Source: Melioribacteraceae bacterium (lineage in GTDB: Bacteria > Bacteroidota > Ignavibacteria > Ignavibacteriales > Melioribacteraceae). Taken from it: a DNA stretch of 52,330 nt. The notes under the pieces were generated by a model. That model was given only the letters and a program-made list of their open reading frames with translations. It did not search any database and was not told the origin of the DNA. Shown here piece after piece: positions 29,993 through 38,362 of this stretch (position 1 is its first letter; each line of letters opens with the position of its first letter). A program made the position numbers and the translations under genes. The stretch lies in assembly GCA_028280855.1 (NCBI GenBank), contig JANQLA010000043.1, positions 1 through 52,330 of the forward strand, given 5' to 3'.

Positions 29993-32365
29993 TTAGAATA
30001 ACGTCCCAACTCCCGCTCTCACCGTTACATCTTTGTTACTGCTGTAAACAACATCAACACGCAATGCAGCTAAGATGCGCGATACGCTTACATAAGCTTC
30101 CCAGTATGGTTCGTTCATTTTGTTTGCAGGAAAGTAGGATGAGTTGTTCCATGTTCTTGCGGCGCTTGCACCTGTTATTATATCAATGTGAAGATCAGAG
30201 AGAAAGTCCAGACCAAGCGATTGAAAAATTATCGTACGCCAGTTATGTTCGAACTGAACTGAAACCATTTCGGTTCCAACGAACTCGTAGGGTTTTAATC
30301 CTTTCATTACTCCGGCAGGCGCGTAGACTGCCAATGCCGAGTTTGGCGTTATAACATGCTGCGGCCCGTAATTACCGCGGATTATTGAAGCGTCCACAAC
30401 CAATTGCATATATGGTGAAACAAATAGTTCGTCGTAAAAAGTTTTGGAGCTAAGCAAACCGATCATTCGAAACTTTGTGTAGTCGAAATCGCTTTTTAAT
30501 CCCGGGGCGGAATATGTTGCCTGCGCTATCAACCCGTTTTGCGGTGTAATCTGGATCTCAAACGGGTTTTCGCCTAGTTGTAAATCAAATGTAAATTTGT
30601 TATCGAACCCTTCTATTATTGGAGGATTAATTCTGGGATTTCGTTTTGCGTTGAACAAACTCCGGTGGTTAAAATTAGGAAGTGATTCCTGTTTTTCATA
30701 TGTGAAAGACAAATTGGTTCTTACCTGCTTACCGAACCTTTTACCAAGCCCGATTGAAAAACCCTTTACCAAATGGTAATTAAATTGATCATCGAAGCCA
30801 AGCGTAACCCCGGCGCTGTTAGCTATGTCGGGGTAGGGAATTAACGATTGCCACTGCTTTGAGTAGTTGAATCCGATTGCATCGATGTAGAAATCTTTAA
30901 ATGAATATTTTAACTTTAGTTTACCTTCTATCTTCTCTCTATCAATCGAGTAGCCCGCTAACGTATTTACGTTAAGGTTTCTGTGGAATAAGCTGTCGTC
31001 ATATCTTGCGCCCAATACAACACCGGTTGCACGGTTGTTCCTAAAGTAGCCGTAGCCAGTCATAGTTCCCATTGATGCTGAAAGAAAACTTGTTGTAGTA
31101 TCGTTCTCATCTTCCTCATCGGGTATTAAAGCAGCCAGCGCTCCGCTTACTTTTACCATTTTATTCATTGTCTTTGTGCTGTCTAATTCCTCGTATGCTT
31201 TCGTTTCAACAGTGCTAAGAGGAAGTGTTCGAATGGAGTCAATTTCTATTCGTGTTAATGTCGGCGGCTTTTTCTCGTTGCCGGATGTATCGGGAGTGAA
31301 GTAGCCGTACTTTGAGCGAACAGCGTTTGTAATGGAATCTGGAATTACATCGTTCAGCTTGTAATCGGTAATATTGCTGAACTGGTTAAACGACATCGGC
31401 TCAATATTCAGCAAGCCCTGGAAGCTGACTTCCATTGTTGCTTTGGATTCAACATAATTCGGCAGCCAGTAGCCGTCGTATTTATCGAGCTGCTGAACAA
31501 ACTCAAGAGATAGATTATTGATATACGGGAAACGTAATCCTTCATTTGCGCGAAGGTCTAAACTGTTCATTGCATAGTTTTCACTATCAATCGTAATTTC
31601 ACCTTGCAGCAGCGGTTGTATATCTGATAGAGGAATAACTTGTATCCTGTATGTTTCCGAATCATTCCCCTCAATTGTTTCGAGCAGTTTGTAATCGTAG
31701 TGATCAAAAGCGTTTTGTGCTATAGGCAGGTAAACACGGCTCATTAATAAAGATAAAGTATCGCCCCAAAAATCTATGTAATATTTATCGGTGATGTTGA
31801 AATCCATTGTGCGGGTTTCTTTTTTCAGGTTCTCGGTTTTGTGCGTTGAAAGGATAAACTCTTTTTCCCACTCGCCGACACTTTTGTAACCTTTCAGGAA
31901 AACCTCTTCAATCATAGCAACTTCACCTGCCGAAGTCATTATCCGTTTTGAGTAAGCATTATATTCAAAGTTGCGCAGACCTTCCCGGTTTTCTTTTTTT
32001 CTTTTTATTGCTTCACGGATAATCCTGTAAGCAGGGTCTTCACCCGTGACTACTACTTCGGCTAGCTTTATCGGCCGGGCTTTCAGCTCAATGTGTAAAG
32101 TGTTATCCATCGGAACTTCAACGGCGAGTGTATCGGTCTGATAGCCGATGAATGAGAAAATCAAATTATAATTCCCGGGCTTGACCTTAAGATTAAATAT
32201 ACCGTCGAGATTAGCGGAAGTACCGTTCGTTGTTCCTTCAATCAAAACATTTACGAAGCTAAGCGGTTCTTCGTTTGCAGCGTCTGTTACGTAGCCCTTA
32301 ATATTGTACTTTTGAGCTTGAATCGAAAATGAAAAGAGTAATAGCAGAAATAGAATTTTATTCAT
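29993..32365 (-). CDS. DUF5686 protein with carboxypeptidase-regulatory-like domain
   Basis: The protein has 790 residues. MNKILFLLLLFSFSIQAQ is a signal peptide. Residues ~20-98 are a carboxypeptidase-regulatory-like beta-sandwich (YNIKGYVTDAANEEPLSFVNVL ... FSFIGYQTDTL). The rest is DUF5686, starting AYRIIREAIKRKKENREGLRNFEYNAYSKR and ending in amphipathic strands that should form an outer-membrane barrel, with terminal GVGTLF. The family is widespread in Bacteroidota; function is not settled. A degraded copy of its last ~47 codons lies at 28927-29066. Confidence 0.88.
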   Translation of the reverse strand: MNKILFLLLLFSFSIQAQKYNIKGYVTDAANEEPLSFVNVLIEGTTNGTSANLDGIFNLKVKPGNYNLIFSFIGYQTDTLAVEVPMDNTLHIELKARPIKLAEVVVTGEDPAYRIIREAIKRKKENREGLRNFEYNAYSKRIMTSAGEVAMIEEVFLKGYKSVGEWEKEFILSTHKTENLKKETRTMDFNITDKYYIDFWGDTLSLLMSRVYLPIAQNAFDHYDYKLLETIEGNDSETYRIQVIPLSDIQPLLQGEITIDSENYAMNSLDLRANEGLRFPYINNLSLEFVQQLDKYDGYWLPNYVESKATMEVSFQGLLNIEPMSFNQFSNITDYKLNDVIPDSITNAVRSKYGYFTPDTSGNEKKPPTLTRIEIDSIRTLPLSTVETKAYEELDSTKTMNKMVKVSGALAALIPDEEDENDTTTSFLSASMGTMTGYGYFRNNRATGVVLGARYDDSLFHRNLNVNTLAGYSIDREKIEGKLKLKYSFKDFYIDAIGFNYSKQWQSLIPYPDIANSAGVTLGFDDQFNYHLVKGFSIGLGKRFGKQVRTNLSFTYEKQESLPNFNHRSLFNAKRNPRINPPIIEGFDNKFTFDLQLGENPFEIQITPQNGLIAQATYSAPGLKSDFDYTKFRMIGLLSSKTFYDELFVSPYMQLVVDASIIRGNYGPQHVITPNSALAVYAPAGVMKGLKPYEFVGTEMVSVQFEHNWRTIIFQSLGLDFLSDLHIDIITGASAARTWNNSSYFPANKMNEPYWEAYVSVSRILAALRVDVVYSSNKDVTVRAGVGTLF

Positions 32366-32601
32366 TATAAATCCAATGTTGGCAATTTAATATGACGAAC
32401 TTATTGAGCAGAATGTTACAGTGGGTGAGGAAAAAATTAAAAGTAGAAAGGTAAAGTTGTCATCATTGGTTTAACTTTTCTTCAATTCATTAAAGAACAC
32501 AGCGAAGTCTATGGGACGCTTGGTAGAATTTATCTAATATATTTTAGTTCTACTTCATTATTATCTATGTAACTGATTTTAAAAATCATTGCATCCCCGT
32601 A

Positions 32602-33606
32602 TTAAAGCTTTACTTGAAACTTTGCGTCTTCGATACTTTGTAGCAGGTTAAAATGTTTTAACACCCTCATCGCTCGCAGAGTATTCCACCTGCTCGGCCT
32701 ACCGGCTTTTTCCATTTCGAAATGAACAGCGCCTGAATGCTTCGCTTGCACATTCCATGTTCCGTCTTTATTTCGTTTTGATAAAAGTACATCTATCGCC
32801 GGTTTCATTCTTTGGTCGTATGGGCCTTGTGCGACCTGGAAATAATCCAACGCACGCAAAATGTTATAGTACCATCGATGAGGAAAAGGCAGTGTTAAAA
32901 ACTTTTTGTTAATAACTTTACCCGTTCTATCGGATAAGAATAGTTTATGCCGAAGTATAAACTCTTGCGCTGCTTCTTCTACTTCAAGTAACTTGTTTAG
33001 CCTGTATCTATAACCGTTAAGTTTATATTCAAGTATTCCTTCCAGCACTGATATTGTTGAATGAAGCGAACTATGTTTTGCTCCTGAGCGAGTGGATTGA
33101 CAATTAAAACCTCCGTCATGCATGTGTTGTTCCAATAAGCAATCGATAACGGATTTCAGTTTTTCTTCCTCGGCTCCAAAGTAACACGCATAATTTATAA
33201 ACATTCCATTTACGCATACATCGCTGTAATTAATTTCAGTGTGGGGATTAATTCCACCGTCAATGCCTTTCTCTTCATCTAATAATTTGTTGACAACTTT
33301 TTTACATGTTTTATTCGTGGGAGAGATGTTTAGATTTTTAATATCGAGCAAAGTGTAATGTGTTGAAATCCATTTGGGCTGGTAGAACTTTCTTCCCCAA
33401 TGTCCATCGGAGTTTTGGCATTCAAGAAATTGTTTGCCCCAGCCCTTGTTGGCAATGCGTTTTTGCAGATCAGGGCGATCTTTGTTTAGCAAATCTCGAT
33501 GAACCTGGTATTGAATGGAGACGTCTCCTTCGAGCAGCCAGCTAATTATTTCGTTACTGTCCAATGATATTTTCCTGTCGAAAAAATGATGGAACACGGA
33601 TGACAC
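32602..33606 (-). CDS. Alpha-toroid (prenyltransferase/terpene-cyclase-like fold) protein
   Basis: The protein has 334 residues without signal peptide. Repeats of the form CQNSDGHWGRKFYQPKWISTHYTLLDI, HMHDGGFNCQSTRSGAKHSSLHSTISVLEGI and LLSKRNKDGTWNVQAKHSGAVHF resemble the QW-like repeats of an alpha-alpha toroid. No DxDD or other cyclase catalytic motif is seen, so it is probably not a terpene cyclase. Function unknown. It is flanked by exported proteins but appears cytoplasmic. Confidence 0.6.
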   Translation of the reverse strand: MSSVFHHFFDRKISLDSNEIISWLLEGDVSIQYQVHRDLLNKDRPDLQKRIANKGWGKQFLECQNSDGHWGRKFYQPKWISTHYTLLDIKNLNISPTNKTCKKVVNKLLDEEKGIDGGINPHTEINYSDVCVNGMFINYACYFGAEEEKLKSVIDCLLEQHMHDGGFNCQSTRSGAKHSSLHSTISVLEGILEYKLNGYRYRLNKLLEVEEAAQEFILRHKLFLSDRTGKVINKKFLTLPFPHRWYYNILRALDYFQVAQGPYDQRMKPAIDVLLSKRNKDGTWNVQAKHSGAVHFEMEKAGRPSRWNTLRAMRVLKHFNLLQSIEDAKFQVKL

Positions 33607-33696
33607 AGATTACGTGGATTTTCACTGAATCAATTCTTTACCCGCATCAATCTGTAAAACCAGACTGTCGTCATGCAAGTAAGAATCATCCGGATT

Positions 33697-35214
33697 CTAT
33701 CTTAAAAGCACCATTTTTTTTGTTTCTGTGTAATTACTGCTCTGAAGCCTGTAATAGTAAATCCCACTTGCGTTATTAGATGCATCCCAACTCATGCTAT
33801 AGTTACCCGGTAATTGATGTTCGTTAACCAGTGTCGCAATTATTCTTCCTAGTGCGTCGATTATTTTAAGCGAAATTTTTGTCGATCCCTGGTTTCCAAA
33901 ATCCTGTTCCGGGATAGTATATTTAATAGTCGTAATCGGATTAAACGGGTTAGGGTAATTTTGTGATAACTCAAATTCCTTCGGTAAAGTTGAATTATAT
34001 TCCGCGATGCTTGTTATTGTGATATTAATAGTCGAACTAATCGTATCCCAACTTTGAATTTCATTCTGTACTGCAAGCCTAACTTTGTATTCGCCTTCCG
34101 TTGCATATTCATGAACCGGGTTTTGCTCATCACTTGTTTCGCCGTCGCCGAAATCCCAGTGCCAACCAATTATATTTTCGGTACTTTGATCCGTGAAAGA
34201 TACACTGTTGCCTTCTGTAAAGTGTGCAAAGTTTGCTGTTGGTTTATGGTGTTTATATAAAAAGTTGATTGACCGTGTAGAAATCGTATCCCAATACTCG
34301 TTTGGTCCAGACGACCAATTACCGTTTGAGGCCCCGTAGAACTCATGATCCTCACCTTCAACAAAATACGTTTCGTGCGGATAGCCGATTTCAACGAAAC
34401 GTTCCGCTATGGACTGGCTGCCGTAGGTTTGGGGAAGTAACGGAAACTGAAATGGGTGATCTAAACCGAACGGAACTATATCGTCCTCAGTCCCATGAAT
34501 AAGGAATACCGGGATTTCTTCATCGCCGGGTTGAATTAAGTCTGTTGCCTGAAGCGCACCCCATAAAGCTATTACCGCATCGGGATGCGCATTGTGGTTA
34601 TATTGATTTTCTATCGCATCGTACCCGCCAAGGTCGGGATTGCTTTGAGCTGATGAAGGTCTTTCAGCATCCGTATTCATAAATAAATTGTGCAAAGCGA
34701 CAAACGAGCCGGCGCTGCTGCCGAGCATATAAACATGATTTGTGTCCACTTCAAATTCATCAGCGTTTTCTTTAATATATCTTATCGCGGCGCGACTGTC
34801 CTGTAATCCCCTATAAACTGCGCGCTCACTGCTACTTGCACTGAGCGGATTCATACCAAGCCGGTATTGAATGGTTGCAGTAACATATCCTCGTGAAGCG
34901 AACAATTCGCAGAAAGCGATCATATCATCATGGTTAGGATTACCTGAAACAAATGCTCCGCCATGTATGCAAATTAACATTGGTCTTTGTGAAAGGTTGT
35001 CGTTCACCGGGCGAAACAATCGCATTGAAAGTTCTTCATCATGAGTAAAAGACTCACCGAAATACGGGCTGTTTAATTCAGGCGCGGTGGCGTACGTCAA
35101 AGGCGATAATAACTCTTCCACGGCAAATAGAGAATCAGTGTAACGATACGTAAGCTGTGCCGTAAGGCTGGTTGCCAAAACAAAACTAAAAATTACAATT
35201 ATAAACCGGTTCAT
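33697..35214 (-). CDS. Secreted alpha/beta-hydrolase esterase with PKD and T9SS sorting domains
   Basis: The protein has 505 residues. MNRFIIVIFSFVLATSLTAQ is a signal peptide. Residues ~60-320 are a carboxylesterase-type alpha/beta hydrolase: oxyanion motif ICIHGGAFVSGN, nucleophile elbow MLGSSAGSFVAL (Ser in GSSAG), VFLIHGTEDDIVPF with the acid, and the His in VEGEDHEFYG. A PKD domain follows (IIGWHWDFGDGETSDEQNPV), then a T9SS sorting domain (FELSQNYPNPFNPITTIKYT ... ETKKMVLLR). It should be exported through type IX secretion and cleave ester substituents, perhaps on polysaccharides or lipids (inference). Confidence 0.9.
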   Translation of the reverse strand: MNRFIIVIFSFVLATSLTAQLTYRYTDSLFAVEELLSPLTYATAPELNSPYFGESFTHDEELSMRLFRPVNDNLSQRPMLICIHGGAFVSGNPNHDDMIAFCELFASRGYVTATIQYRLGMNPLSASSSERAVYRGLQDSRAAIRYIKENADEFEVDTNHVYMLGSSAGSFVALHNLFMNTDAERPSSAQSNPDLGGYDAIENQYNHNAHPDAVIALWGALQATDLIQPGDEEIPVFLIHGTEDDIVPFGLDHPFQFPLLPQTYGSQSIAERFVEIGYPHETYFVEGEDHEFYGASNGNWSSGPNEYWDTISTRSINFLYKHHKPTANFAHFTEGNSVSFTDQSTENIIGWHWDFGDGETSDEQNPVHEYATEGEYKVRLAVQNEIQSWDTISSTINITITSIAEYNSTLPKEFELSQNYPNPFNPITTIKYTIPEQDFGNQGSTKISLKIIDALGRIIATLVNEHQLPGNYSMSWDASNNASGIYYYRLQSSNYTETKKMVLLR

Positions 35215-35264
35215 AGCATTACCTTTTTGATGCGTAAAACCAAATTACGAAGATCAGAGTTTTA

Positions 35265-36434
35265 TTAAAAATTGTAAGTTGCGCCGGCTTTAAAGATAGT
35301 TTGTTTTCTCCAATCATCTGAAAACGTATGACTGTCGGCTATCGCTAAATTTAATTCTAAATACTCGAATGATATTATGAAACCTGCGCTTAAGTAAATT
35401 GCCGATAAATAATTGTTACTATCAGCCACATCATTTTTATAACATTTCTCGGTAGTAAAAAATCCAATTGAGCTCTCAAACATATTGTTCCACTTGTAAA
35501 TATAACCGAAAGAATACTCCAATCTATCCTTTAAACTATTGGAGATATTCGACCAAAAAACATTAGTGAAATTAGCTGTTAGCTTTGATCTGTTTGATAA
35601 CTGTGTCGCTACATCAAGTTGTAATTTTGCAGGCAAATTTGCATTTAAATTAAAATGAGTTTGCACTAAAACAAAGCGACCACTACCGGTACCAGGTGTG
35701 TCATCTATCTTTCTGCCATTTTGTTGTTGATACTTTACAATTTCACTAAAGTTTAATTCAGATGAATAGTTTAATCCCAGGATTAAATTTGCAGATTCGG
35801 AATACTCATGTAAAAACATGATACCAAGTTCAAACCCGGAGGAAGTTACAGTTTCATCTATCTTTACATCCTGTAATTCCTGTTTTTCAATAAGTGTGCT
35901 TAAGCTTAATCTTGAGCCAAAAGAAAGTTCTGAATTATCGGTAAACTTTGAGATAGTATACGAAACAGAAAAAGAATAGTTCATAACTTTTGTTTTGTAT
36001 ATAGGTTGAGTAAATTTACCGGTACCATCGGGTTCTTCAAGACTGGTAACCGGAATTAAACCAAACTCTATATTTGAATTGTACTTCTGGTTCAAAGACA
36101 AACCAAAACGAAAGTTTTCATATGGATAAACTATTGATGCGCTTTGAGGAATAAGAGAGAACTCACGCTTGTGTCCAATACCTGCACTCCAAGCTTCATC
36201 AATTTCAGTATCATATTGGTAGGATAAACCGATGGACATATTTTTATAAAGACTAATAGCCGCCGGATTGAGCCCACCGATGTTTGAAACATCATTTAAA
36301 ATTCCGGAGAAACCGTAAGCACTAAGATTGGAAATTACTTCGCCTTGCGGCAGCCAACCTACATTTACGGGAATTGGTTGTGCAATAGACAAGCTGAAGA
36401 AGCCAGCGAAGAATACATTAAGAATATTTTTCAT
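35265..36434 (-). CDS. Outer-membrane beta-barrel protein (FadL/PorV-like)
   Basis: The start is set at ATG 36434, which gives the signal peptide MKNILNVFFAGFFSLSIAQP; an ATG further upstream at 36521 would add 29 residues without a signal. The ~389-residue mature protein begins with GFSGILNDVSNIGGLNPAAI, the N-terminal pattern seen in PorV and FadL-like barrels. It continues in amphipathic strands to a C-terminal FKAGATYNF ending in Phe, typical of outer-membrane barrels. It may be a T9SS-associated or lipid/hydrophobe channel. Function not assigned further. Confidence 0.72.
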   Translation of the reverse strand: MKNILNVFFAGFFSLSIAQPIPVNVGWLPQGEVISNLSAYGFSGILNDVSNIGGLNPAAISLYKNMSIGLSYQYDTEIDEAWSAGIGHKREFSLIPQSASIVYPYENFRFGLSLNQKYNSNIEFGLIPVTSLEEPDGTGKFTQPIYKTKVMNYSFSVSYTISKFTDNSELSFGSRLSLSTLIEKQELQDVKIDETVTSSGFELGIMFLHEYSESANLILGLNYSSELNFSEIVKYQQQNGRKIDDTPGTGSGRFVLVQTHFNLNANLPAKLQLDVATQLSNRSKLTANFTNVFWSNISNSLKDRLEYSFGYIYKWNNMFESSIGFFTTEKCYKNDVADSNNYLSAIYLSAGFIISFEYLELNLAIADSHTFSDDWRKQTIFKAGATYNF

Positions 36435-36584
36435 CGTTAACCTGATTATTCTCGGATTGAAAATTTGGGGGAGTAAGTTATCGAATGATGCTTCTAAATT
36501 CAATTGAATAAACCGAAACAATAATTAGATAAGACGTCGGATATGGTTAAATGATATAGTTTATCTGGGTAATTTGAATTATGA

Positions 36585-37451
36585 CTAATCTGTCATTACA
36601 CACCTTAACCCAATGTAACCGGTTGCTAGTGTTGGTCCTGCTTCACTTGTCGGGTAGTTCGGCAGGTCTTTGGCATAGTTCTTCCAACTGCCGCCACGAT
36701 AAATTTTGTATTCAGGATAAAGTATACTTGAACTGCATGTCCATTCCGATACATTGCCTGTTAAATCGTATACGCCATAAACTGACCTATTATCTTTTGT
36801 TTTTATACCGGGTCGCCGTTCTTCGTTGTAGAACCCTACAGGAGTTGTTCCGTTGTCAAATGGATCCCCGCTGTTAAAGTAATTTGCGTGTTGAAATGAA
36901 AGAGTGTCACCCCATGGGTATTTATTTTCATTACTACCGCGCGCAGCTTTTTCCCATTCCAAAGAGGTTGGGAGCCTGTATCCATAATGTTTTGCAAAAG
37001 CATGTGCGCCAAACCAGGTTACGTTGGTTACCGGATGATCTTTAAACTTGTCGTTTGTTAACGCAAATTTATTCCAACGAATTTCAAACACATCTTCATC
37101 GCTCATTTGTTTGAAATAAAAATAAGGGTAGTAACCGGGTTGAATAACTGAATCCCCTCTGAAAACTCCTATCACTTTATTGCCATGAACACGGATAGTT
37201 TTTTCTGCTAATACTTTATTCAGATACACTAAATATTGCTGATTTGTAACTTCGAATTTGGAGATAAAAAAAGAATGGTCAATGCAAAGCGTGTCAGGAT
37301 TTGATCCTGATAAATAAGACCCTGCGGGAATAAAAATCCAGTTTTTTATCGGTGAATCATGATTTAATTTCTCATCTAATTCACCTGAATGAAAAAAAAA
37401 TGATGGACTGTCGCAGACCAAAAAAACAAATGCGAAAAGAATGAAACTCAT
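36585..37451 (-). CDS. SUMF1/FGE-sulfatase-domain protein, catalytic Cys absent
   Basis: The protein has 288 residues with an N-terminal hydrophobic export signal. The C-type-lectin-like SUMF1 fold is clear: FIPAGSYLSGSNPDTL, FISKFEVTNQQYLVYL, HPVTNVTWFGAHAFAKHYGY, RLPTSLEWEKAARG, YPWGDTLSF, VYDLTGNVSEWTCSS and YRGGSWKNYAKDLPN. Formylglycine-generating enzymes need two Cys shortly after RGGSW; here that region has none (only a late GLRCVMTD). So it is unlikely to activate sulfatases and is more like other SUMF1-family proteins of unknown role, as in many Bacteroidota surface systems. Confidence 0.8.
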   Translation of the reverse strand: MSFILFAFVFLVCDSPSFFFHSGELDEKLNHDSPIKNWIFIPAGSYLSGSNPDTLCIDHSFFISKFEVTNQQYLVYLNKVLAEKTIRVHGNKVIGVFRGDSVIQPGYYPYFYFKQMSDEDVFEIRWNKFALTNDKFKDHPVTNVTWFGAHAFAKHYGYRLPTSLEWEKAARGSNENKYPWGDTLSFQHANYFNSGDPFDNGTTPVGFYNEERRPGIKTKDNRSVYGVYDLTGNVSEWTCSSSILYPEYKIYRGGSWKNYAKDLPNYPTSEAGPTLATGYIGLRCVMTD

Positions 37452-37515
37452 TCAAATTTTACATCTGCATGAGACTAGAGTTTCAAAATTTCATAAATAT
37501 TTCATCTATAACATT

Positions 37516-37956
37516 TTATTCTTCAGACAAACCTTTTAACAACTTAAGCGCTTCAGGCCAGCCTTCGTCGTACATAGGTTTGAATGCTTCATCGGTTTTA
37601 ACATTTATATTTAGTTTAACACCATCCTCATCTTCTTCGAACTTGTACTCTTCGATTGTACCAATCCATTTTTCCGCAATATCGCCTTCAGTGTTCTCCT
37701 CCATTTGCTTATTAACCAATGCGGTATGCTCTGCTAAAATGTGTTCGTACGGGTTCACAATTTTTAGTTTAGCTTTAGTTCCGCCAAGATTCGGATCGAA
37801 GAAAATTATATCGCCCCCTTGTTTCCATTCGCCTTTATACTGTGATTCTGGCGAAAACGGTTTCACCCACTGTTTGTAGGTTTCCGGCGCGATCATTGTT
37901 TCCCAGATGTGTTCTTTAGTGGCGTTTATTTTGATAGAGTAATTTATCTCAATCAT
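37516..37956 (-). CDS. SRPBCC / AHSA1-type protein
   Basis: The protein has 146 residues. INYSIKINATKEHIWETMIAPETYKQWVKPF opens the START-like fold; YKGEWKQGGDIIFFDP and AEKWIGTIEEYKFEEDEDGVKLNI follow, with the closing C-terminal helix DEGWPEALKLLKGL. This matches AHSA1-type SRPBCC proteins, which bind hydrophobic ligands in a deep cavity or act with Hsp90-like partners. The ligand is unknown. Cytoplasmic. Confidence 0.85.
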   Translation of the reverse strand: MIEINYSIKINATKEHIWETMIAPETYKQWVKPFSPESQYKGEWKQGGDIIFFDPNLGGTKAKLKIVNPYEHILAEHTALVNKQMEENTEGDIAEKWIGTIEEYKFEEDEDGVKLNINVKTDEAFKPMYDEGWPEALKLLKGLSEE

Positions 37957-38239
37957 TTAGTTTCCTTTCTGAAATGATTTGCTAAAAATTCAGAGTGTTA
38001 AATCGAATCTACAATAAATCATTGTAGATTGGCAAATTATTTTTTAGTTCACCTTACTTCCATTGCTTTCTTATTTTGAGCAGCCGCAGACACATAGCGG
38101 TATAGAAATACTTTTCACCGGATTTCTGAAATTGCCATGTAGTTTTTGAGTTTAACTTCACAACTAACACTTCTACGTTAGAGAGAGCATTATCGATTTT
38201 TGCAACATCTTTATTCTTCTATAGCATCTGTAAAAACAA

Positions 38240-38259
38240 CCCGCAATGTTTATTGCGGG
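38240..38259 (-). terminator. Intrinsic terminator of the glycan-utilisation operon
   Basis: CCCGCAAT-GTTT-ATTGCGGG forms a perfect 8-base stem with a 4-base loop. On the minus strand it is followed by TTGTTTTT. It lies about 100 bases past the stop of the GH172 gene (38363). The rest of the 37957-38362 gap shows nothing notable. Confidence 0.75.
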
Positions 38260-38362
38260 CTGTTTTGCTTTACATCGGGTAGTTCATTGGGAGGAAGTGA
38301 AGACTATTTTATTCGATTAAATTCTATTGCATCCTCAATTTGTAAACGAGTTAAAGACGTTC

